Source: CAVVJA01 sp963809815 (GTDB lineage Bacteria; Actinomycetota; Actinomycetes; Mycobacteriales; Jatrophihabitantaceae). Taken from it: DNA of 64,000 bases. This document shows, in pieces, positions 34,868 to 42,136 of this stretch. The translations under genes and the position numbers were made by a program. Below the pieces are notes generated by a model. That model made no database searches, was not told the DNA's origin, and saw only the letters and a program-made list of their open reading frames with translations. Numbering within the stretch: position 1 is the stretch's first letter; the number at the start of each line of letters is the position of its first letter. The stretch lies in the NCBI GenBank assembly GCA_963809815.1, contig CAWELM010000015.1, forward strand, positions 124,001-188,000, written 5' to 3'.

Positions 34868-35782
34868 CTACGCGCTGATCGTGAGCGCGACCTTTCCGGC
34901 AACGTCTCGGTTCTCAAGTCTCTTGAGCGCCTTCGGCATGGCCTCCCATGGCATCTCATCAGCCAGTTGCGGGTCGAGCTTGCCGTCAGCCACCCGGTCG
35001 GCGAGGAAGCGAAGGTCGCGGGCGAACGGATCGGGTGCATAAAACACCTCGAATCCTCGTATACGGACGAGGGCATCGGGGTAGACGTCGCTGACGTTGA
35101 AGGTCGTCGTCTCATCGGAGCTGTTGCCGAACGTGATCAGTGTGCCCTCGGGATCCAGTCGGGTCAGCAGGCGGGCAAGGGTGCTGCCGCCAACCGACTC
35201 GAGAATCAGGTCGAAGCGACCGCTGACGTGATCGGGGTCCGCGACCACCCGGTCGGCGCCCAGCTCGGCCAAGCCGGCGGCCCGCTCCGGGCTGCTAACG
35301 AGCGCAGTCACGTCAGCACCACCGAGGTGTGCGAGTTGTATGGCGAAGCGACCTACGCCGCCCGAGGCGCCGGTGACGAGCACTCGGCGGCCCAAGATCG
35401 CCGGCCCGAACCGGAGCGTGCGCAGCGCGGTAAGACCGGCCGTCGGAAGTGCCGCCGCCTGCGTGAACGTGATGCCATCGGGTAACGCGGCCACCCAGTT
35501 GCGGGGCGCGGATACCCGCTCGGCCCACGCCTGACCCCGGCGGATGCCGACCACCCGTTCGCCAGCATTCGGCCCACCGTCGACGTCCGTGCGAAGAATT
35601 CCGGCGAAGTCCCAGCCGGGCCGTAGGCCGTCAGGGGCAGAGGCAAGCATTCGGAGTTCTCCACGATTCAGGGAGATGGCTCGCACATCCACGACAACCT
35701 CGTCCGGCCCGACCAGTGGCTCGGGGACCTCGCGTAACGCGATCCCACCGTCGACCGAGCGGTCGACCACCAATGCACGCAC
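34868..35782 (-). CDS. Zinc-independent alcohol dehydrogenase/quinone oxidoreductase
   Basis: 304 residues from GTG 35782 with GGAGG 7 bases upstream; the frame opens at 35875 but the family N-terminus is VRALVVDRS. A GroES-like domain (ISLNRGELRML, PGWDFAGIL) is followed by a Rossmann domain with VLVTGASGGVGRFAIQLA. The zinc-binding cysteines are absent, so it belongs to the quinone oxidoreductase branch that uses NADPH. Substrate unknown. Confidence 0.88.
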   Translation of the reverse strand: MRALVVDRSVDGGIALREVPEPLVGPDEVVVDVRAISLNRGELRMLASAPDGLRPGWDFAGILRTDVDGGPNAGERVVGIRRGQAWAERVSAPRNWVAALPDGITFTQAAALPTAGLTALRTLRFGPAILGRRVLVTGASGGVGRFAIQLAHLGGADVTALVSSPERAAGLAELGADRVVADPDHVSGRFDLILESVGGSTLARLLTRLDPEGTLITFGNSSDETTTFNVSDVYPDALVRIRGFEVFYAPDPFARDLRFLADRVADGKLDPQLADEMPWEAMPKALKRLENRDVAGKVALTISA

Positions 35783-35986
35783 GACAGCGCCTCCACGAAT
35801 CAACGACGTCAGGGCAAGCCAGCTCGTCGGCCCGCGTATTCCTGGGTCGAATGAGCAGAATGGCACCCGGCGCACTCTCGATTGCCTGCGAGTTGCCTAG
35901 GTCGCTATTGCGCGACGCAACGGACCTGGCAGGCTTACGCCACCTGAACTGCTTCGACACGTCGCACCATGCGCCTTGGAGGACCA

Positions 35987-37711
35987 GTGACCGACCTTAC
36001 GCAGCTCATCGACACCGTCCCGAGCACGCGGTACCCGGTTTACACCCGGCTGAACGCGGGTGACGTGATGCCGGATCCGATCACTCCGCTCGGCGCGACG
36101 CTGGTGTGGATCCCGGAGGTGCTGCCGGGCTGGGCTACCGGCTACATGCGGGTCGGTTCATTCACGCCGCAGGAGTTGGACGGCGAGCCGTTCCTCGCTG
36201 GTGGGTTCTACTACGGCTACTTGTATGTAAACCAGACGGCGGTGCGCATCATCGGCATCCGGGCCGGCATCGGTACCGATGCGATCGATGCGGCGTTCTT
36301 CGCCCACCCGAACCCCCCGCCGCACCGGGCGATGCCGGATGACGTCAACGAAGAACTGTCGGCGGTGATGGCGCAGCGGACGCAGTGGACGTTGACGACA
36401 TCGAGCTTCCCTGAGTTGGAGGAGGAGCGGGACCTGGCCGAGCGGATTCGGGCTGAGCGGCCGAACCTGGCGACGGCCACCAACGAGGTGCTGATCGCTC
36501 GGGCCCGTTCGATAGCGCCGCTGCAGCGGCTGGTGTGGGGCCGGGCCTACAACATCGCGAGCGGCCAGGCCTCGATCGGCCCGGGTGTCATCACGTCGTT
36601 GGTCGGCGCCGCCGATCCCACGCTGACGATCCGGTTGATCGGCAGCGCCGGCGACGTTGATTCGGCTTTGCCGTCGTTCGCGCTGTGGGACCTGTCCCGC
36701 GAGGTCCGCGCCGACCCCGGCCTGGCCTCCGCGTTCGACGCGGGCGAGGACGGGCTGCTTGACCGGCTGCGGGCCGAGCATCCCGGGTTCGCGGTTCGGT
36801 TCGACAGCTTCGTCTACGAGTACGGGTACCGGGGCCCGAGCGAGTGGGATCCCGGCATGGATTCCTGGGAGACCAAACCGGAGCTGCCGTTGTCGCTGAT
36901 CGGCCGGTTGCGGCACCTGCCGGACGAGCAATCACCCGCGTTCCGGCGGGAGGCCCATTCGGGGGACGCCGCCGCCGCGTTGCAGGAAGCGGTGGAGTTG
37001 CTCGGGGACAACCAGGAGGCGGTGCAGACGCTGCACCTGGCCATCGCGTCCGCCCGCCGCTTCGGTGCCTGGCGGGAACGGGGCAAGACGAACGCGGTCA
37101 AGCTCATGCACGAGGTCCGGATCGCGTTGTACGAGCTCGGCCGCCGGCTCGCCGCGGCCGGCGCCCTGGATCATCCGCGGCAGATCTTCATGGCGCTCGA
37201 GTCCGAACTGGACGTGCTCGCCACCCACGCCGGGGAATACCGCGAGACGCTGCGCCAGCGGGAGAAGGAGTGGCGTCAACTGTTCGACCTCGCGCCGCCC
37301 ACCTTCGTGGTCGGCGGAGAACCGATGAAGCCGGTGTCGGAGTTGCTCCGCGCCGGAGCGATACAGGAACCCACGGTGACACCCGGCGAGGTGCTCGTCG
37401 GCGCGCCAGCCTCCGCCGGCGTCGCCCGCGGCCGCGCCCGGGTGATCCACGACCTGTCCGAAATCGCCGACTTCGAGCCCGGCGAGATCCTCATCGCCCC
37501 GCAGACCGATCCCTCCTGGACCCCGCTGTTCATGGTGTCCGCCGGCGTCGTCGTCGACGTCGGTGCCATGGGCAGCCACGCGATGATCGTCAGCCGAGAA
37601 CTCGGCATTCCCTGCGCCGCCGGCGTCCCAAACGCCACCCGCCGCATACCGACCGGCACACTGCTCGAGGTGGACGGCTCATCCGGAAAGGTCACCGTCC
37701 TCGAAGGCTGA
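35987..37711 (+). CDS. PEP-utilising-enzyme swivel-domain protein
   Basis: 574 residues from GTG 35987 (GGAGGA just upstream; ATG 35969 is an alternative). The C-terminal ~90 residues are a PEP-utilising mobile domain with the phosphorylatable histidine in GAMGSHAMIVSRELGIPC. The large preceding part has helical regions (RRFGAWRERGKTNAVKLMHEVR) resembling the middle of rifampin phosphotransferase and PEP synthase-related proteins. No ATP-grasp domain is present and no separate ATP-grasp gene is adjacent, so phosphoryl donor and acceptor are unknown. Neighbours on both sides are transcribed in the opposite direction. Confidence 0.82.
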   Translation: MTDLTQLIDTVPSTRYPVYTRLNAGDVMPDPITPLGATLVWIPEVLPGWATGYMRVGSFTPQELDGEPFLAGGFYYGYLYVNQTAVRIIGIRAGIGTDAIDAAFFAHPNPPPHRAMPDDVNEELSAVMAQRTQWTLTTSSFPELEEERDLAERIRAERPNLATATNEVLIARARSIAPLQRLVWGRAYNIASGQASIGPGVITSLVGAADPTLTIRLIGSAGDVDSALPSFALWDLSREVRADPGLASAFDAGEDGLLDRLRAEHPGFAVRFDSFVYEYGYRGPSEWDPGMDSWETKPELPLSLIGRLRHLPDEQSPAFRREAHSGDAAAALQEAVELLGDNQEAVQTLHLAIASARRFGAWRERGKTNAVKLMHEVRIALYELGRRLAAAGALDHPRQIFMALESELDVLATHAGEYRETLRQREKEWRQLFDLAPPTFVVGGEPMKPVSELLRAGAIQEPTVTPGEVLVGAPASAGVARGRARVIHDLSEIADFEPGEILIAPQTDPSWTPLFMVSAGVVVDVGAMGSHAMIVSRELGIPCAAGVPNATRRIPTGTLLEVDGSSGKVTVLEG

Positions 37712-37737
37712 GGCCACGGACGCCGCGAAGAGCAGGC

Positions 37738-38604
37738 CTAGGGCCAGCCGGCGCCGGGTACGGACACGTCAGCGATAAGGAGCTGGCCGGTGCGGGGCCC
37801 GGTGGTCAGCCGGTTCAGGTTGTTGGCGAATCCGTCGTTCATGTGCCAGTCGGCGGCCAGCATGAATAGCGTCGTGCCGGCCTCGCCGCCGAGCATGCAC
37901 GCGAAGCACGCCCGGTCGGTTTCGATCCACTGCCGGACGTGGCCACCCTCGTCGACACGAATGCAGCCGGGCTGGCCGTCTCGCCAACTCGGCCCCCATA
38001 CCGCGCCCTCGGCATCGATACAGATGCCGTCACTGAACACGTCGGCCCAGACTCGCCGATTGAGCAGGTTGCCGTCTGCCGCGATGTCGAAGGCGGTGAG
38101 CGTGCCGGCGAACGACTCGGCGATGATCAGTGTCGAGTTGTCGGCGGTCACCGCCATCCCATTCGGGAAGGCGATCTGGTCGGCGACCTGACGTACTTTG
38201 CCTTCGGTGGTGACCAGCGCGATGATGCCGGGCGCTTCTCGGGCGCTCGGGTCGAACTCGCAGCCGCCGTTGAGGTAGATGTTGCCGCGCCCGTCGACGA
38301 CGATCTCGTTGAGGTTGCTGACGGCGAGACCGCTGGTGTCGACGTGTTCGACAAAGGCTCCGTCCGGTTCCAAGCGGAGCAGGCGGGCCTCGGGCCCCGA
38401 GACGACCAGCAGCCGGCCGTCAGGCAGCCAATCGATCGAGAACGGGATGGTGGTGGGCACGCGGGCCATCAGCTCGCTCCGGCCGGTGCCGTCGACCGCA
38501 ATGATCTCTTGCGCTCCCCAGTTGGCGAACCAGAGACGACCGTCATGCCACCGGGGCGACTCGCCGATCACTAGCCCGGTCATCAACACGTGCGGCTTGG
38601 ACAT
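37738..38604 (-). CDS. SMP-30/gluconolactonase-like beta-propeller
   Basis: 288 residues, six-bladed propeller lactonase. The first metal ligand is in IGESPRWHDGRLWF; other ligands sit in SNLNEIVVDGRGNIYLN, AFPNGMAVTADN (Asn) and VFSDGICIDAEGAVW (Asp). These enzymes open sugar lactones with a divalent cation. Start ATG 38604 with AACGAAAGGC upstream. It is convergent with the PEP-utilising gene. Confidence 0.9.
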   Translation of the reverse strand: MSKPHVLMTGLVIGESPRWHDGRLWFANWGAQEIIAVDGTGRSELMARVPTTIPFSIDWLPDGRLLVVSGPEARLLRLEPDGAFVEHVDTSGLAVSNLNEIVVDGRGNIYLNGGCEFDPSAREAPGIIALVTTEGKVRQVADQIAFPNGMAVTADNSTLIIAESFAGTLTAFDIAADGNLLNRRVWADVFSDGICIDAEGAVWGPSWRDGQPGCIRVDEGGHVRQWIETDRACFACMLGGEAGTTLFMLAADWHMNDGFANNLNRLTTGPRTGQLLIADVSVPGAGWP

Positions 38605-38657
38605 GGCTGCATGCCTTTCGTTCAGCGGTGGTTACTCGCTACACGAACGGCGTGCGG

Positions 38658-39872
38658 TCAGATCGACAGGGCTGCGCGACGCCGGCGAAGAAAGTCGCGT
38701 TCGCTGGCGTTGCCGGCACGGTCGATCGCGGCCTCGTACGCTGCCGCGGCTTCCGCGTCGCGACCGAGGCGGCATAACAAGTCCGCGCGCACGGCGTGGA
38801 ACACGTGATGCTGGCCGAGGTCGAGTTCGTCGACCAGGGCTAATGCCGTCATCGGGCCGTCGACCTCGGCGACCGCAACCGCGCGGTGCAGGGCGACGAT
38901 CGGGCTCGGCGCAATCCCGAGCAACTGGTCGTATAGCTGTTTGATCTGCACCCAGTCGGTGGGCCGCCCTTCACTGTGGACGGCGTTGATTGCGGCCTGA
39001 ATTTGGTACGGGCCGGGCTGGTCACGTCGCAGGCAGTCCCGGACGATGGCCCGACCCTCCTCGATGAGCTCGTCGTCCCACTGCGCCCGGTCTTGATCGG
39101 CGAGAAGCACCAGGGCACCGTCGGAGGAGGTACGCGCCGCCCGCCGGGAGTCGACGAGCAGCATCAGCGCGAGCAGTCCCCTGACCTCGGGCTCGTCGGG
39201 CATCAGCTCAGTGAGCAGCCGCCCGAGGCGTATCGCCTCGGCGGAAAGATCCTCGCGAACGAGCTGATCACCCGAGCTGGCTGCATATCCCTCGTTGAAG
39301 ATGAGGTAGACGACTGCCAGCACCGCGTGAAGACGATCGGGCAGCTCAGCCTCACTCGGGACGCGGTACGGGATGCCCGCGTCTCGGATCTTTCCTTTGG
39401 CGCGGACCAGCCGCTGCGCCATCGTCGGCTCGGGGACGAGAAAGGCGTGCGCAATCTCGGCCGTTGACAGCCCTCCGAGCAGACGCAGGGTCAACGCGAC
39501 CTGGGCGCTGATGCTGAGCGCCGGGTGGCAGCACGTGAAGATAAGACGGAGCCGGTCGTCCGGCACGACATCCTCCCCTTCGACGGGCGCGCTGGAGGTG
39601 TGCAACAGAGCGGCCTGGGCGTGCCGGTCGTCGCGGGACGCCTCACGACGCAGCCGATCGATGGCGCGGTTGCGGGCCGTCGTGATGATCCAGCCCGCTG
39701 GGCTGGGCGGCAGCCCGGCCGCAGGCCAGCGTTCAACTGCCGCCGTGAACGCGTCCTGCACCGCCTCCTCGGCGAGATCGATGTCGCCGAGGACGCGGAC
39801 CAGCACGGCGACCGCGCGCCCGTACTCAGCGCGGAAGATCCGCGTGATCTCGGACGCCGGCCGGCCGCGCAT
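38658..39872 (-). CDS. ECF sigma factor with C-terminal extension (ECF42-like)
   Basis: 404 residues. Region 2 (VLVRVLGDIDLAEEAVQDAF, then GWIITTARNRAIDRLRR) and region 4 (VALTLRLLGGLSTAEIAHAF) identify an ECF sigma factor; a ~200-residue C-terminal TPR-like extension follows (TDWVQIKQLYDQLLGIAPSPIVALHRAVAV), typical of the ECF42 group. That group lacks an anti-sigma factor and is paired with a DGPF protein, as here: the DGPF gene stop overlaps the sigma start (TAATG). Targets usually include the DGPF gene itself. Confidence 0.92.
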   Translation of the reverse strand: MRGRPASEITRIFRAEYGRAVAVLVRVLGDIDLAEEAVQDAFTAAVERWPAAGLPPSPAGWIITTARNRAIDRLRREASRDDRHAQAALLHTSSAPVEGEDVVPDDRLRLIFTCCHPALSISAQVALTLRLLGGLSTAEIAHAFLVPEPTMAQRLVRAKGKIRDAGIPYRVPSEAELPDRLHAVLAVVYLIFNEGYAASSGDQLVREDLSAEAIRLGRLLTELMPDEPEVRGLLALMLLVDSRRAARTSSDGALVLLADQDRAQWDDELIEEGRAIVRDCLRRDQPGPYQIQAAINAVHSEGRPTDWVQIKQLYDQLLGIAPSPIVALHRAVAVAEVDGPMTALALVDELDLGQHHVFHAVRADLLCRLGRDAEAAAAYEAAIDRAGNASERDFLRRRRAALSI

Positions 39873-40219
39873 TACCGTACGTCGGAGAACGGGCGCACCT
39901 CGATCGGCAGCGGAACCGCCTGAGCAAGCTTGCGGCCCCAGACCAGGGCGGCGTCGAGATCGGCGGCGTTGATGATTGTGAAGCCCCCGAGGTATTCCTT
40001 TCCCTCAGCGAACGGACCATCTGTGGTCAGGATCTCGGCTCCGTCGAGCCGAAGCACAGTCGCCGTGTTTGGGTGATTGAGGCCCCCGGAGAAGACCCAC
40101 ACACCGGCCGATCTCATCTCGCGATTGAGTTGGTCCAGATCCTGCATGATCTGGTTCAGGACCTCAGGTGCGGGCGGGGTCCCTTCTGGCTGATAGACGC
40201 TGAGCAAGTAGCGCTTCAT
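39872..40219 (-). CDS. YCII/DGPF-domain partner of the ECF sigma factor
   Basis: 115 residues from ATG 40219 (AGAGGGGCAGAG upstream). The sequence MKRYLLSVYQPEG and the signature TTDGPFAEGKEYLGGF define the DGPF/YCII family, dimeric alpha-beta barrels that accompany ECF42-like sigma factors. Role unknown; it may sense or process a small molecule. Translation is coupled with the sigma gene. Confidence 0.92.
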   Translation of the reverse strand: MKRYLLSVYQPEGTPPAPEVLNQIMQDLDQLNREMRSAGVWVFSGGLNHPNTATVLRLDGAEILTTDGPFAEGKEYLGGFTIINAADLDAALVWGRKLAQAVPLPIEVRPFSDVR

Positions 40220-40322
40220 CTCTGCCCCTCTGACGGTGTCGGTTCGTCCTCTGTACGAACGGCACCGGCCTGGATCGACATCACAAGCAGGCGATCCCAA
40301 CCTGTGCGGCTATTCGTCCGGA

Positions 40323-41180
40323 TCAGGCGATCGCCTCGGTCAGCTGAGCCACCTCGCCGGCGTCGAGGCGAATGGCGGCGGCAGCGATGTTCTCCTCGAG
40401 GTGCCTGACCGATCCGGTGCCCGGGATCGGCAGCATCGCCGGCGACCGAGCGAGGAGCCAGGCCAGGGCTAGCTGGGTCGGCGTCGCGCGATGACGTTCA
40501 CCGAGCTGCCGGAGCGCGCGATTGTCGGCAACGTCCCGAATTGGCCCCCACGGTAGGAAGGCGAGCGACTCCACCTCGCACAGATCGACCAAGGATTCCG
40601 AGTCACGATCGGCGACGCTGTACCGGTTCTGGATCGAGACAACGGACGTCAGCCGCTGCGCAACCCTAAGTTGATCTTCATTCACATTCGACACGCCGAT
40701 GTGGCGGATCTTGCCCTGGTCCTTCAATTCAACGAGGGCTCCGACCGACTCGTCATAGCGGACACGCGGATCGGGGCGATGGAGCTGGTAGAGGGGAATC
40801 TGGTCCAGTCGCAGTCGCCGAAGACTTCCCTCGCACGCTGCCTTGAGATGTTCGGGCCGGCCGTTGATCGGCCACCGGTTCGGGCCGGGGCGCTCGTGTC
40901 CCCCTTTCGTGGCGATGACGAGGTCATCGGGATACGGGTAGAGCGCCTCGGCAATCAATGTCTCGCTCACGGCCGGCCCGTACGAATCGGCCGTGTCGAT
41001 GAAGTTGACACCGAGTTCGATCGCCCGCTTGAGCACCGATTTGGCGACCTCACGATCCGGCGGCTCACCCCAGATCCCCGAGCCGGTTATCCGCATCGCC
41101 CCGAAACCGAGCCGGTTGACCGTCAGATCGCCACCGATGCCCATCGTCCCCGCATCGGCCGCGGACGCCGTGTCGGTCAT
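40323..41180 (-). CDS. Aldo/keto reductase
   Basis: 285 residues, TIM-barrel NADPH-dependent reductase. The catalytic tetrad is visible: Asp and Tyr in FIDTADSYGP, Lys in VIATKGG and His in LYQLHRPDP. The cofactor loop near the end (PIPGTGSVRHLEENIAA) is typical. Start ATG 41180 after GAAGGGAGCGCGTCC. Substrate unknown. The 220 bp between it and the next gene show nothing definite. Confidence 0.9.
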   Translation of the reverse strand: MTDTASAADAGTMGIGGDLTVNRLGFGAMRITGSGIWGEPPDREVAKSVLKRAIELGVNFIDTADSYGPAVSETLIAEALYPYPDDLVIATKGGHERPGPNRWPINGRPEHLKAACEGSLRRLRLDQIPLYQLHRPDPRVRYDESVGALVELKDQGKIRHIGVSNVNEDQLRVAQRLTSVVSIQNRYSVADRDSESLVDLCEVESLAFLPWGPIRDVADNRALRQLGERHRATPTQLALAWLLARSPAMLPIPGTGSVRHLEENIAAAAIRLDAGEVAQLTEAIA

Positions 41181-41402
41181 GGACGCGCTCCCTTCGCCAT
41201 AGTCGCCCCGACCACCGTCGGGAGCCGACGACTCCAGCCTGCCGCATTTTGTGGATCGCGGTCTCGGACCGAGGTTGCCTAGTGGGATACCAGGAGTCGT
41301 TGGACCCTTGCTGCGCGGACGTTCGTCGTTGGTGCCGTGGTTGTGCGAAGTGCACGGTCAAGTGGGAAGTCTGTGCAGCCTGTCGCGGCCGAGGAGCCAG
41401 CG

Positions 41403-41671
41403 ATGATGTACGTCGGAGATCACCTGAGCGGCTGGGTTTGGGCGTTCATGGCCTTCGGCTCGGTGCTGTTCTGGGCGGTGCTGATCATCGGGGATCGTGG
41501 CGATGGTGCGGTCTCTGAACGGCAACAACGCGTTCGGTCCGGGCGGCCGACCCAGCACCGAGGACCTGCTTGCGCAGCGCTTCGCCCGCGGCGAGATTTG
41601 ATGAGGCGGAATACCGCCAGCGGCTCAGGATCCTGGCCGAGCCGGCGGACGCGCCGAGCCACTCGTCCTGA
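41403..41671 (+). pseudogene. SHOCT-domain membrane protein with two frame changes
   Basis: ATG 41403/41406 after GAGGAG opens MMYVGDHLSGWVWAFMAFG and the membrane helix VLFWAVLIIG. A one-base shift near GGGG (about 41491) continues as IVAMVRSLNGNNAFGPGGRP and the SHOCT start TEDLLAQRFARGEI; a second shift at TTT (about 41607) completes it as DEAEYRQRLRILAEPADAP with stop at 41671. The reconstructed protein is the usual small SHOCT membrane protein found by metal ATPase genes. Two separate indels at short homopolymers make either decay or sequencing error possible. Confidence 0.65.
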
Positions 41672-41716
41672 TCCACCGTCGGCGTTCTTGACCCGTCGTC
41701 CACCGTCGTTCTTGAC

Positions 41717-41756
41717 ACCTCCGTATATCCGTGCAATCGTGCGGATGTACGGAGGT
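41717..41756. promoter_or_regulatory. Long inverted-repeat operator/promoter of arsR-copB
   Basis: ACCTCCGTATATCCG (41717-41731) and CGGATGTACGGAGGT (41742-41756) are inverted repeats with 14 of 15 positions paired and a 10-base spacer. A consensus -35 TTGACA overlaps the left arm (41712-41717), and the right arm contains the GGAGGT ribosome site of arsR. Binding by the encoded ArsR would block both transcription and translation start; this is inferred. A partial tandem copy of the upstream CACCGTCG...TTCTTGAC lies at 41673-41715. Confidence 0.65.
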
Positions 41757-41764
41757 CATCCACA

Positions 41765-42136
41765 ATGCCTGGGACGCATTCCCATCCCGTCCATGCCGAC
41801 GCGGTGCTGACGGCGCAATCAGAACTGATCAGCGTTGAGGAGGCCGGCCGCTTGGCCGGGCTGCTCGGATTGCTGGCCGATCCGGTCCGGTCGCGAATCC
41901 TGTTCGCTTTGGTCGCCGTTGATCGGCTGTGCGTCGGTGATTTGGCGTTGGCGCTCGGAGTCAGCGAAGACGCCGTGTCGTACGGGCTGAAGCTACTGCG
42001 CACCGCCGGCCTGGTGACGTTTCGCAAGGAAGGGCGGATCGTCTACTACACGTTGGCGGACGCCTTTCCACATCCGTTGCTCGAACACTGTCTGCGGGAA
42101 CTCCTGCAGCTCAGCGGCGAGAGGCCCGGGGCATGA
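41765..42136 (+). CDS. ArsR/SmtB-family metal regulator
   Basis: 123 residues. Winged helix: LLGLLADPVRSRILFALVAVDRL, CVGDLALALGVSEDAVSYGLKLL, then GLVTFRKEGRIVYYTLADAF. Cys in the LCVGDLA position is the alpha-3 metal-ligand site of CadC/CmtR-type sensors, and the His-rich start (GTHSHPVHAD) and His in the C-terminus may add ligands. The stop overlaps the ATPase start (ATGA), and a large inverted repeat overlaps its ribosome site, so it probably autoregulates the operon. Confidence 0.9.
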   Translation: MPGTHSHPVHADAVLTAQSELISVEEAGRLAGLLGLLADPVRSRILFALVAVDRLCVGDLALALGVSEDAVSYGLKLLRTAGLVTFRKEGRIVYYTLADAFPHPLLEHCLRELLQLSGERPGA

